64,000 nucleotides of DNA from positions 4,898,001-4,962,000 of the forward strand of contig NZ_CP064686.1 of the NCBI RefSeq assembly GCF_023100905.1, read 5' to 3'. The translations under genes were made by a program, and so were the position numbers. Positions 51,484 through 59,381 of the stretch are shown one piece after another (position 1 is the stretch's first letter; every line of letters begins with the position of its first letter). This DNA is from Bradyrhizobium sp. 4 (GTDB lineage: Bacteria; Pseudomonadota; Alphaproteobacteria; Rhizobiales; Xanthobacteraceae). Under the pieces are notes generated by a model that saw nothing but the letters and a program-made list of their open reading frames with translations, had not been told where the DNA came from and made no database searches.

Positions 51484-52650
51484 TTGCGCAATCGCTGGGG
51501 CATACTTGCGATCCTGTTCGTCGTTCGCCTCACCATCGCATTCCAGTTCCAGAGCGTGGCCGCGGTCGCGCCGCTGCTGCAGCAGAGCTTCGGCGTCGGA
51601 CTCGCCGATATCGGCATCCTGATCGGACTCTATTTCACACCGGGCATCGTGCTGGCGCTGCCGGGCGGCGCGATTGGCCGCACCCTCGGCGACAAGCCCA
51701 CCACGATCGTGGCGCTGCTGCTGATGACGGCGGGCAGTCTCGTCATGGCCACCACCGACGTCTGGGGCTGGCAGATGGCGGGCCGGCTCGCCTCGGGCGC
51801 CGGTGGCGTGTTGCTGACCGTGCAACTCACCAAGATGGGCACCGACTGGTTTGCGGGCAAGGAGATCGCCACCGCGATGGCCATCTTCGTCAACTCCTGG
51901 CCGGCGGGCGTTGCGATCTCGCTGCTGGTGCTGCCGGCGATCGGCACGGCCTACGGCGCAGGCGCCGTGTTTCTCGTAGCCGGCGCGCTGACCGCGATCG
52001 GCATTGTGCTGATCACGTTCTACCAATCGCCGCCGGGAGCAACCGCCAGCGCGACCGGCTCCGGGCGGCTTGATCCGCTCGCGCTTCTGGCGGTGATCGT
52101 CGCGGGTGCGATCTGGGGCCTCTATAATGTCGGCTTCGCCATGATCTTCTCGTTCGGCCCCTCGCTGCTCGCCGAGCGCGGCTGGAGCATTGCCGCGGCG
52201 GGATCGGCGATCAGCCTCGTGATGTGGCTGTCGGTGATCTCAGTGCCGGCAGGCGGCTATCTCGCCGATCGCTTCAAGCGGCCGTTCGTACTGGCGATCG
52301 CGGCCAGCCTGGTGGTCGCCGCCCTGCTGGCCTGGCTGACCCGGTCCGACGCCGTGATCACGATCCTCGTCCTGATCGGCCTGTTCGGGGGCCTTCCGGC
52401 CGGCCCGATCATGAGCCTCACCGCCCGCGTGCTTGCCCTTGAAACCAGGGCGATCGGGATGGGCGTGTTCTACACTCTGTTCTATGCCGCGATGATGCTG
52501 GGACCGGCCATTGCCGGCCGGCTCGCCAAATCGGCCGGCACTGCCGCGGTCGCGCTCGACCTCGGCGCGCTGACGGTGCTGGCCTGCCCGCCCCTGATGT
52601 GGCTTTTCGAACGCATTGTTTCTGTTCGTCATCGCCGCGCCCGATCCTAA
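51484..52650 (+). CDS. MFS transporter (CynX/NimT-like)
   Basis: A 388-residue transporter from a TTG at 51484, with GGGGAGATGA upstream. Twelve helices from residue 4 (RWGILAILFVVRLTIAFQFQSV). LALPGGAIGRTLGDK is the early loop signature, and VPAGGYLADRFKR the second half counterpart. The layout resembles cyanate/nitroimidazole group permeases. It is not a close copy of the preceding MFS gene, so tandem duplication is unlikely. Substrate unknown. It is followed by a PilZ gene. Confidence 0.88.
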   Translation: MRNRWGILAILFVVRLTIAFQFQSVAAVAPLLQQSFGVGLADIGILIGLYFTPGIVLALPGGAIGRTLGDKPTTIVALLLMTAGSLVMATTDVWGWQMAGRLASGAGGVLLTVQLTKMGTDWFAGKEIATAMAIFVNSWPAGVAISLLVLPAIGTAYGAGAVFLVAGALTAIGIVLITFYQSPPGATASATGSGRLDPLALLAVIVAGAIWGLYNVGFAMIFSFGPSLLAERGWSIAAAGSAISLVMWLSVISVPAGGYLADRFKRPFVLAIAASLVVAALLAWLTRSDAVITILVLIGLFGGLPAGPIMSLTARVLALETRAIGMGVFYTLFYAAMMLGPAIAGRLAKSAGTAAVALDLGALTVLACPPLMWLFERIVSVRHRRARS

Positions 52651-52718
52651 CGCGGCATTAACCCTGTGCACCTTAGGGTCGTCCCGGACTCCGCCAGGCG
52701 GGGGGTCGGGTTGTGAAA

Positions 52719-53330
52719 ATGGCGTTGGCGCACAAAAAATTTCTTCCGGCCGCCGAGGAACGTCGGCGTTTCCAGCGGGTGAAGGTTCACCTGCTCGGCC
52801 GCTACATGCTGCCGGACCGCCGTGAATTCCCTTGCCAGGTGATCAACATGTCGCCGGGCGGGCTGGCACTGCTGGCCCCCGGCATCGGCAATGTCGGCGA
52901 CCGCGTGGTCGCCTATCTCGACCATATCGGCCGCGTCGAGGGCAAGATCACCCGCATCATCGACAATGGCTTCGCCATGACGGTCGGTGCGACACCGCGA
53001 AAGCGCGACAAGCTCGCGGCACAGCTGACCTGGCTCGCCAACCGCGACATCCTCAATTTGCCGGAAGACCGCCGCCACGATCGTATCGTACCGCGCAACC
53101 CGATCGCGGTGCTGACGCTCGAGGACGGCACCAAGATGACCTGCCGCATCATCGACCTTTCGCTCTCGGGCGCCGCCATCGCCGCCGAGAACCGTCCCCC
53201 GCTGAAATCGACGGTTCTGCTCGGCCGGGTGCAGGGCCGCGTGGTCCGAAATCTCGAAGACGGCTTCGCGCTTGAGTTCATGCATTCGCAGCCGATAGAA
53301 ACTCTCGAAGAGAGCGTTACCGCGCGGTAA
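52719..53330 (+). CDS. tandem PilZ-domain protein
   Basis: A 203-residue soluble protein with two PilZ-like units. The first has EERRRFQRVKVHLLGRYMLP (R-x-x-x-R) and NMSPGGLAL (D/N-x-S-x-x-G). The second has RRHDRIVPRNPIAVLTL and IDLSLSGAAIA. The second unit keeps D-x-S-x-x-G and an arginine pair, so it is the likelier cyclic-di-GMP site. It probably couples c-di-GMP to motility or surface functions through protein contact. ATG at 52719 or GTG at 52713. Own terminator downstream. Confidence 0.9.
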   Translation: MALAHKKFLPAAEERRRFQRVKVHLLGRYMLPDRREFPCQVINMSPGGLALLAPGIGNVGDRVVAYLDHIGRVEGKITRIIDNGFAMTVGATPRKRDKLAAQLTWLANRDILNLPEDRRHDRIVPRNPIAVLTLEDGTKMTCRIIDLSLSGAAIAAENRPPLKSTVLLGRVQGRVVRNLEDGFALEFMHSQPIETLEESVTAR

Positions 53331-53368
53331 AGCGCCAAGGCACCAAAACCACTGCGTTTCCAGTACTG

Positions 53369-53402
53369 AAGGCGGCCTCCGCGATGCGGACGCCGCCTTT
53401 TT
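53369..53402 (+). terminator. intrinsic terminator of the PilZ gene
   Basis: AAGGCGGC (53369-53376) and GCCGCCTT (53392-53399) with an inner stem TCCGC / GCGGA, followed by TTTTT. It is 39 bp after the stop. Confidence 0.9.
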
Positions 53403-53497
53403 CATGGGTTGTGACGAGGCTCGCGCGGGTTAACGCGGAGGCTGCGGGTGCGTGCAAACAACGGTTCCGCCAGCGTTTCCGCGTTACTCGATAAAAT

Positions 53498-53545
53498 TTG
53501 AATCAATTGCAGTCATATCGAATTTTATTCAAGTTTGATTCAAGT
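53498..53545. promoter_or_regulatory. AT-rich control region with dyad and phased direct repeats
   Basis: TTGAATCAA (53498-53506) and TTGATTCAA (53535-53543) are mutual complements. ATTCAAGT occurs at 53527 and 53538, 11 bp apart. Two GANTC methylation sites lie within the dyad arms. It is upstream of the transglutaminase-like gene. Its regulator is unknown. Confidence 0.5.
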
Positions 53546-53661
53546 ATAGATCGAATTCGCCGCGTGTTTTACTTGCATTCGTCTCGACTTGACTTGACTG
53601 ACTTAGCGGCAACTCAAAAGCTCCCTGCGCAATGTGGTCCCAACAAGAAACGGGGGCCGCA

Positions 53662-54288
53662 ATGTTTGATTTCATGGGACAGGGGAAGGGAATGGCGCTG
53701 GCCGCCATGCTCTTCGGAATGAGCGCGGCAGCGCAGGCCGGCGAAGGCCGTCTGCTCTACGCAAGCCTCGGCGACACCACGCGTGCGCCGATCGGCTGGG
53801 TCGAGTTCTGTGCGGATAATGCTGCCCAGTGCCAAGGCGCACCGACGCAACCGCGCGACATCGTGATGTCGCAGGCTGCATGGCGCGACCTCGTCAAGGT
53901 CAATCGCTGGGTCAACGAGACCGTCAAGCCTTTGACCGACCAGGAGCACTGGGGCGTGATCGAAAAATGGTCGCTGCCGTCGGACGGTTACGGCGACTGT
54001 GAAGACTACGTGCTGTTGAAGCGCAAGATGCTGATCGATGCCGGATGGCCCCGCGAGGCCCTGCTCATCACCGTTGTGCGCGACAAGAAGGGCGAAGGAC
54101 ACGCGGTGCTGACGGTGAAAACCGACAAGGGCGAGTTCGTTCTCGACAATCAGAACGAGAACGTCGTTGCCTGGACGGAGACCGGCTACCGCTTCGTCAA
54201 GCGCCAGTCGCAGAGCGATCCAAACGTCTGGGTCTCGCTCGGCGACACCAAGCCGGCGGTCTCCACCGCCAGCGCGAGAGATCAGTAG
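53662..54288 (+). CDS. transglutaminase-like cysteine protease (BTLCP/LapG-like)
   Basis: A 208-residue exported protein from the ATG at 53662, with GGGGGCC upstream; an ATG at 53632 adds ten residues. The leader covers about 1-26 (GMALAAMLFGMSAAAQA). The catalytic triad is visible: cysteine in YGDCEDYVLLK, histidine in GEGHAVLTVK, aspartate in FVLDNQNENV. LapG-type members cleave surface adhesins under c-di-GMP control. The neighbouring PilZ gene is suggestive, but no adhesin or LapD is present. Own terminator downstream. Confidence 0.9.
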   Translation: MFDFMGQGKGMALAAMLFGMSAAAQAGEGRLLYASLGDTTRAPIGWVEFCADNAAQCQGAPTQPRDIVMSQAAWRDLVKVNRWVNETVKPLTDQEHWGVIEKWSLPSDGYGDCEDYVLLKRKMLIDAGWPREALLITVVRDKKGEGHAVLTVKTDKGEFVLDNQNENVVAWTETGYRFVKRQSQSDPNVWVSLGDTKPAVSTASARDQ

Positions 54289-54355
54289 AGACAAACGAAA
54301 GAGATACGCGACCCGGTCACATCCCCACCCCTCCCCGTCCCAGACCGGTTCGCGC

Positions 54356-54396
54356 GCGCCCAGCCATCCCCCAATGGCTGGGCGCAACTTTTTTGG
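54356..54396 (+). terminator. intrinsic terminator after the protease gene
   Basis: GCGCCCAGCCAT (54356-54367), loop CCCCCA and ATGGCTGGGCGC (54374-54385), then AACTTTTTT. It lies between two convergent genes and, read on the other strand, would also end the CYTH-CHAD transcript. Confidence 0.9.
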
Positions 54397-54410
54397 GGAA
54401 CGTCCTTTGC

Positions 54411-56099
54411 TCAGTCCTGCGGCGTCTGCCGCGACCAGGGCACGCGCGCGGCGGTGAAATCGCGCCATGTGCTTTGCAGGGCGGGCTGCACCCCGACCGA
54501 CGCGCGCGCCTGCCAGCCGGCGATCGCCGCCGCGGCGATGGCGCAGTCGGGCTCGGCATCAAGCCCGTCGAGCAATGATGCCGTGACTGCCATATCGTTG
54601 AAGGCGCCAAGCTGCTCCTGCAGGCCGGCCAGCCTGCGCGAGAATTTTCGCGCGGATTTGCGATCTGCGAACAGCGGCAGCAGAAACTCGCTGAGATAGC
54701 GCAGCCGCTTGGTCGCGAGCCGCAGGCGGTGCAGACCTTCGGCGGAAAGCGACTTGAAGCGGCGGCCGCGCCTGAGCACCTTCGCATATTGCTCCGACAG
54801 AATGCGCTGCGCGAAGTTGACGGCGGGCTCGGCAAGCTGGCCGAGATCCTGCGCGGCGACGTCGTTGCGCCAGCCCCGCGTCTCGATCCAGCTGCCGAGG
54901 CCGAGCAGGAACACGGCGCAGCGGCGATCTTCGAGCGCGCCATGCGCCCTGCGATAGGCGTCGGACTGACGCCCGGCCGCCGCCCGGCCCAGCGCATCGA
55001 AGCCCGCGACCGACGGACAGGCTGTTGCGATCGTCGGCAAGATGTCGAGCCGGAACACATCCCAGTCGCGCGCGGCGGAGAGGTCTTGCGCCAGCCATCT
55101 GGCTTCCGACCGCAGCGCATCGAGATTGAGCGCGCCGACCGACCGCATCAGACCCAGCGCAGATCGAAGCCGGCGCAGCGAGACGCGCAGCTGATGGACG
55201 CCTTCCGGATTACGGCCGTCCTCGGCCGCCGGCAGCGACTGAAGCAAATGGAGGAAGCAGGAGCGCAGGATTGTCGCGAACGCCTCGTCCAATGTCACCG
55301 ACGGATCGAGACGAAGTTTTCGCGGACGCCGCGCCGAGGGCGGCTTGTCGGCGGCAAGATCGAACCCGCGCGCCGATTTGGAGCGGATCGACGGCATTAC
55401 GTCGCCGTGCTCCGCGAGCCGCAGCGCGATCTCGTAGATCGCGCTCGCGCTGCCGCTCTTGAGCTCCAGCTCGATCTCGCTCACGGGCAGTGAACGATTG
55501 CCGGCCGTCAACTCGCCCCGGTCGAAGGCGATCTCGACCGTGCCCGACGGCAGATCGATCATCCGCGCATGACGACGGACATCGGCGGTGACGACCGCTT
55601 CGAGCGGCTGCGCTTCCACTTGGCCACGAAGCTTCTCCGGAATGAAGGGCATCGCGAGAGCCAGATCGGGCGCAAGCGATGGTACGCTCGCCTCCCACTC
55701 ACTACGGCGGAGCGGATCGTCCGCCGCATCAGTCTTCACGGTTTGGACGAAGCGCGCGCCGCTCTGACGAACGCGCAAGCTCAAGCCGTTGCGACGCAAC
55801 GTCCGCTCCGGCGTGTCGTAATAGACGGACTTGAGATGTTTGCGCGTGCCCTTGTTGCGCGCGTTCGCCGCGATGACGGGCGCAGCGTTGAAATGCGCCA
55901 TGCGATCGGCATCGACGAGAAGCTTGAGCTCGATCTCACCGGCACCATGCGCGGCAGCGCTCGACCGGAGTGGTTCCGTTGCCGGTTCCACGTCTTGCGA
56001 AGGCGTCTGATCGATCACAGGTTCAGCGACTACCACGCTGCCTGAAGAAGCCGGCGACAACTTGCGTTCTCTTGTTGTCCTTCGCAACAGGATTCCCAT
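54411..56099 (-). CDS. CYTH-CHAD domain protein
   Basis: A 562-residue cytoplasmic protein from the ATG at 56099 (MGILLRRTTRERK). CYTH domain: GEIELKLLVD carries the E-x-E-x-K signature (about 55-60), and YYDTPERTLRRNGLSLRVR the tunnel arginines. CHAD domain (about 280-560): GVHQLRVSLRRLRSALGLM with conserved H and R, and HRLRLATKRLRYLSEFLLPLF repeats the pattern. CYTH enzymes act on triphosphates and CHAD binds polyphosphate in studied cases. A Pho box immediately upstream argues for phosphate-starvation control. A start at 56135 would overlap the promoter, so 56099 is chosen. Confidence 0.93.
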   Translation of the reverse strand: MGILLRRTTRERKLSPASSGSVVVAEPVIDQTPSQDVEPATEPLRSSAAAHGAGEIELKLLVDADRMAHFNAAPVIAANARNKGTRKHLKSVYYDTPERTLRRNGLSLRVRQSGARFVQTVKTDAADDPLRRSEWEASVPSLAPDLALAMPFIPEKLRGQVEAQPLEAVVTADVRRHARMIDLPSGTVEIAFDRGELTAGNRSLPVSEIELELKSGSASAIYEIALRLAEHGDVMPSIRSKSARGFDLAADKPPSARRPRKLRLDPSVTLDEAFATILRSCFLHLLQSLPAAEDGRNPEGVHQLRVSLRRLRSALGLMRSVGALNLDALRSEARWLAQDLSAARDWDVFRLDILPTIATACPSVAGFDALGRAAAGRQSDAYRRAHGALEDRRCAVFLLGLGSWIETRGWRNDVAAQDLGQLAEPAVNFAQRILSEQYAKVLRRGRRFKSLSAEGLHRLRLATKRLRYLSEFLLPLFADRKSARKFSRRLAGLQEQLGAFNDMAVTASLLDGLDAEPDCAIAAAAIAGWQARASVGVQPALQSTWRDFTAARVPWSRQTPQD

Positions 56100-56147
56100 C
56101 CCGCGCGCTCGGATGCTTGCGAACCGGCGTTGCATCTGACTTCAGCA

Positions 56148-56176
56148 TTTACAGGTACATGACAGTTCGATGACAG
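56148..56176 (-). promoter_or_regulatory. triple Pho box upstream of CYTH-CHAD
   Basis: On the minus strand half-sites CTGTCAT, CTGTCAT and CTGTAAA follow each other with exactly 4 bp between, an 11-bp period. The first two match the PhoB half-site consensus fully. The last half-site is 49 bp before the ATG at 56099. Confidence 0.8.
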
Positions 56177-56458
56177 AGCGTCATCCTATAGCCGGTGCGC
56201 CTCGCCAGGACTAGTCACGTGACGTCGCAGCGCCCGACCATCGACACAGCTTGACCGCAGGAACTAAATTGCCGCCGGGCGCAGCAAGCGGTCGAATTGA
56301 CTGCGAACCCCGCCCTTCTCGAAACCGAGATGAACGCGTCAGCGAGCTTGACTCATGCCAGCCTTCCCGCAATCGGTGACGATGGCATCGAGCGCGCTGC
56401 CCTGTCCCCCGGCGGTTGCTTCATCGGCTAGCGGCACAGGCAATCACAAGGAGCTGCC
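56177..56458. other. divergent intergenic region, no gene
   Basis: It contains only a 10-bp palindrome GTCACGTGAC at 56214-56223 and the ribosome site AAGGAG before the IclR gene. No operator resembling that at 57275 was seen here. Confidence 0.5.
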
Positions 56459-57271
56459 ATGACGTCGTTCCGTCCTGTCATCGCGTTGTCCAGGGGCCTC
56501 GAAGTCCTGCGGGTGATCAATCAGGAACGGCAGTCGACCGTCGGCTCGCTGCACAAGGCGACGGGGCTCAACAAGGCAACAATCGTCCGCATGCTCGAGA
56601 CGCTGGAGCACGAAGGCTATGTGGTGCGCCGTACCGAGCCCACCAGCTACGCGCCGACGGGACGCGCGCTGCTGCTCAGCGCAGGCTATGACGAGCCGAC
56701 CTGGATTGGCGGCATCGCCGAACCCATCCTCAACAAATTCCGCAAGCAGATCCACTGGCCGTCAGACATCGCGGTGCTCGATCAGGAGTCCATGGTCATC
56801 GCCCACACGACGCGCGTGGATGGCTCGCTGCTGTTCAGCCGCCCGCCGGGTTTTCGCTTTCCCGTCCTCGGCACCTCGATGGGACGCGCCTATCTCGCCT
56901 TCTGCGAGCCCGCCGAGCAGGAGCGCATTGCCGCGCGGCTTGCCCTCGGTCCCGAGCCCTGGAACGATCTGGCGCGCAATCCCGTCAGGCTTGCCAAAGT
57001 GCTGCGCACGATCCACGGCGCCGGCTTCGCAGTCATGGACGAGACCTACAGCCGCCGCGTGTTCGGCGGCGCAGTGTGGGCGATTGGCGTACCCGTCGTT
57101 TTGCGGAATCGGCTGTTCGGCAGCATGAACGTGATGATGCTTCGCGAGGCGGTCGGTCTGGAGGACGGCGTGCGGCGCTTCGTACCTTCGATGAAGAAAG
57201 TCGCTTCCGCACTTGCGGAGGCGCTCGGCGCCAAGCTTGCCGCGCCGGGTTCTCCTGCAGGTCGGCGATGA
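56459..57271 (+). CDS. IclR-family transcriptional regulator
   Basis: A 270-residue regulator. The winged helix is at 8-65 (LSRGLEVLRVINQERQSTVGSLHKATGLNKATIVRMLETL). The IclR effector domain follows, with GTSMGRAYLAF and AIGVPVVLRNRLFGSMNVMML. AAGGAG before the ATG at 56459 fixes the start. It lies directly before a Bug-type binding protein, with a palindromic site between them, so it probably controls uptake of a carboxylate or aromatic acid. Effector unknown. Confidence 0.95.
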   Translation: MTSFRPVIALSRGLEVLRVINQERQSTVGSLHKATGLNKATIVRMLETLEHEGYVVRRTEPTSYAPTGRALLLSAGYDEPTWIGGIAEPILNKFRKQIHWPSDIAVLDQESMVIAHTTRVDGSLLFSRPPGFRFPVLGTSMGRAYLAFCEPAEQERIAARLALGPEPWNDLARNPVRLAKVLRTIHGAGFAVMDETYSRRVFGGAVWAIGVPVVLRNRLFGSMNVMMLREAVGLEDGVRRFVPSMKKVASALAEALGAKLAAPGSPAGRR

Positions 57272-57274
57272 TCA

Positions 57275-57289
57275 TTTCACACAGTGAAA
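57275..57289. promoter_or_regulatory. palindromic operator between iclR and binding-protein gene
   Basis: TTTCACACAGTGAAA is a perfect 6-bp dyad with a 3-bp centre. It starts 4 bp after the IclR stop and 100 bp before the next gene. IclR-family operators are often short A/T-ended palindromes of this sort. Confidence 0.6.
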
Positions 57290-57388
57290 CGATATTTTGA
57301 TTTCTTGACCCTCCTCATTGCCCGTGTGACACCTCGTTGCGGTGGCTGCCGGCTGCCCAATGACACACTGGGAAAGGGGGAGGCCGAA

Positions 57389-58366
57389 GTGCGGACATCC
57401 GCGAAAATTTGGGCTGCCGCGATTGCATGCCTGACGATAGCCGCTTCTGAAACGGCTTGGGCCGAAGCGTGGCCGACCCGGGCAATCAAGATCGTCGTCT
57501 CCACGCCGGCAGGCGGCATCACCGATGCCTTCGCCCGCGCCTATGGCGACTATATCTCGCAGAAGCTTGGCCAGCCGGTCATCGTCGAAAACAAGACCGG
57601 AGCCAGCGGCGCGCTGGCGGCACAGTCGGTGAAGGATTCCCCGGCCGACGGTTACACGCTGATGTACACGATCTCGTCCACCCTGCTCGGTAACCGGCTG
57701 CTGCTGAAATCGCTGGCCTATGATCCGGACAAGGATTTCACGATCGTCGCGGTGACGCCTTCGGGGCATCTGCCGCTGGTGGTCCATTCCGCCACCAATG
57801 CAAAGACGATCGAAGAGTTCGTCGCGTACGCACGTGGCAACAAGGTCACGGCCGGCTCGTACGGGATAGGCTCGTTCGCGCATATTGCGATCGCCGAACT
57901 CAACCGCCAATTCGGTCTCGACATTTCCATCGTGCATTACCGCGGCGAAGCGCCGATGTGGCAGGATCTGGCCGCCGGGGTGATCCAGGCGGCGGTCGGC
58001 AGCTATCAGGCTGCGCTTCCGGTGCTCGATACCGGCATCGGCCGCCCGATTGCCGTGCCGACACCGGTGCGCATGAAGAAGCTGCCCGAGACCAAGACAT
58101 TTGCCGAGCAAGGGGTCACCGGCAATGTCTTCCAGCTCATCAGTTTTACCGCGCTGGTGGCGCCCGCTGCGATGCCGGCAGACCGGATCGACATGCTCGC
58201 CAAGCTGATGGTCGAAGGCGGCAAGACCGAGCGCGTGCAGAAGCTGCTCGATGCCTTCGGCGTCGATTCGCCGGCCATGGATCGCGCATCCTCGATTGCG
58301 CTCTACGAAAAGGAAGGGCCGGTCTGGCTCGAGTCGATCAAGACTCTCGGGTTGGAGCCGCAATAG
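57389..58366 (+). CDS. tripartite tricarboxylate transporter binding protein (Bug/TctC)
   Basis: A 325-residue periplasmic solute receptor starting at GTG 57389, after GGGGGAGG. The signal peptide ends near 26 (SETAWA-EAWPTRAI). The Bug family signature is W-P-T-R-A-I-K-I-V-V ... PAGGITDAFARAYG, and GQPVIVENKTGASG is another. It normally feeds TctA/TctB membrane partners, which are absent here, as for many orphan Bug proteins. The ligand is probably a carboxylate. The upstream IclR gene is the likely regulator. Confidence 0.93.
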   Translation: MRTSAKIWAAAIACLTIAASETAWAEAWPTRAIKIVVSTPAGGITDAFARAYGDYISQKLGQPVIVENKTGASGALAAQSVKDSPADGYTLMYTISSTLLGNRLLLKSLAYDPDKDFTIVAVTPSGHLPLVVHSATNAKTIEEFVAYARGNKVTAGSYGIGSFAHIAIAELNRQFGLDISIVHYRGEAPMWQDLAAGVIQAAVGSYQAALPVLDTGIGRPIAVPTPVRMKKLPETKTFAEQGVTGNVFQLISFTALVAPAAMPADRIDMLAKLMVEGGKTERVQKLLDAFGVDSPAMDRASSIALYEKEGPVWLESIKTLGLEPQ

Positions 58367-58408
58367 CCGTCGCCGTGCCCACCCGGGTGCGGACGCGCCT
58401 CGTTGAGC

Positions 58409-59116
58409 TCAGACCCCGAGCACGTCCGCGAGCCGCAACTCGTCGGCGGCGGGATCCTTCAGGAACAGCTCGGCCTCGATCTCGTTCAGATGCGACAACA
58501 TCTGCGCGCGCGCGGCCTCCCTGTCGCATTTGCGGATCGCGGCGACGATCCCGGCGTGATGATCGGTGCCGCAGGCCGGCGTGTCGTGCCGGCGGTAGAG
58601 CAGGATGATCAGCGAGGAGCGCGCAATCAGCTCCCTGAGAAATCCGAGATAGATGCTGTGGCCACTCATCTCGGCGACGAGTCGATGGAAGTCACCGGAG
58701 AGGCGGACCGAAGCACGAGCATCGCCACGCAGCTCCGCCTCGCGTTCTTCGGTAAGATGCCGCTGGAGACGCCCGATCCAGGCCGGCGACACCGCGTCAA
58801 CGGCGTGATCGACGATCGTCGGCTCGATCAGGCGGCGCGCCTCGAACACTTCGCGCGCGTCCGCAGGCGTCGGCCGCGCGACGAAGGCGCCGCGGTTCTT
58901 CTCGATGTTGACGATGCCCTCATGCGCGAGCTGTTGAAGCGCGGTGCGAACCAACGTTCGGCTTGCGCCGTAGATCTCGCCGATCTCGTCCTCGCCGAGT
59001 TTCGTGCCGGGCAGCAGGCGATGCTCGAGGATCGCCGCGGTCACGCCTTCCCGGATGCGGCTGACGCGATCGCTCGCATCTGGCGCGTCGGATTTCGGTC
59101 GGGACTTGACGGCCAT
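58409..59116 (-). CDS. GntR-family regulator, FCD subgroup
   Basis: A 235-residue regulator from the ATG at 59116 (MAVKSRPKSD). The winged helix is at 20-90 (VTAAILEHRLLPGTKLGEDEIGEIYGASRTLVRTALQQLAHEG). The FCD domain is all helical with metal histidines in FHRLVAEMSGHS and DHHAGIV. It is divergent from the ABC importer and probably represses it until the substrate appears. A dyad lies in the shared region. A longer start to 59176 has no support. Confidence 0.95.
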   Translation of the reverse strand: MAVKSRPKSDAPDASDRVSRIREGVTAAILEHRLLPGTKLGEDEIGEIYGASRTLVRTALQQLAHEGIVNIEKNRGAFVARPTPADAREVFEARRLIEPTIVDHAVDAVSPAWIGRLQRHLTEEREAELRGDARASVRLSGDFHRLVAEMSGHSIYLGFLRELIARSSLIILLYRRHDTPACGTDHHAGIVAAIRKCDREAARAQMLSHLNEIEAELFLKDPAADELRLADVLGV

Positions 59117-59178
59117 GGAGGTGAGGACTCGATCGTCGAAGATGGCGTCGAATCCTAATCGACCAGCTGTATCCAATC

Positions 59179-59224
59179 ACAGGCGAAACTTTATACAATC
59201 TGCGCCTGTTTTGTGTGCACGCAA
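59179..59224. promoter_or_regulatory. candidate GntR operator in the divergent gap
   Basis: ACAGGCG (59179-59185) and CGCCTGT (59203-59209) are perfect complements, 17 bp apart. Next comes TTGTGTGCACGCAA (59211-59224), an almost perfect palindrome. Both are closer to the GntR start than to the importer. Confidence 0.55.
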
Positions 59225-59381
59225 CTGCGAAAGCGGCGAGCCGCCCACGCCCGTGGGATTCGATCTAACGATCTGACTCCGCTGCACTGTTTTGGAATTC
59301 GGCCGGCCGGGAACGATTCAAGGGCGATTGGCATGGACCTTGCGGAGAGAGGCGCAGCATCGCCCTCGCCCCGGACACGCC

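Noticed and set aside
56214..56223. Palindrome GTCACGTGAC as a regulator site
   Set aside because: Too short and without any matching second copy near the adjacent genes.
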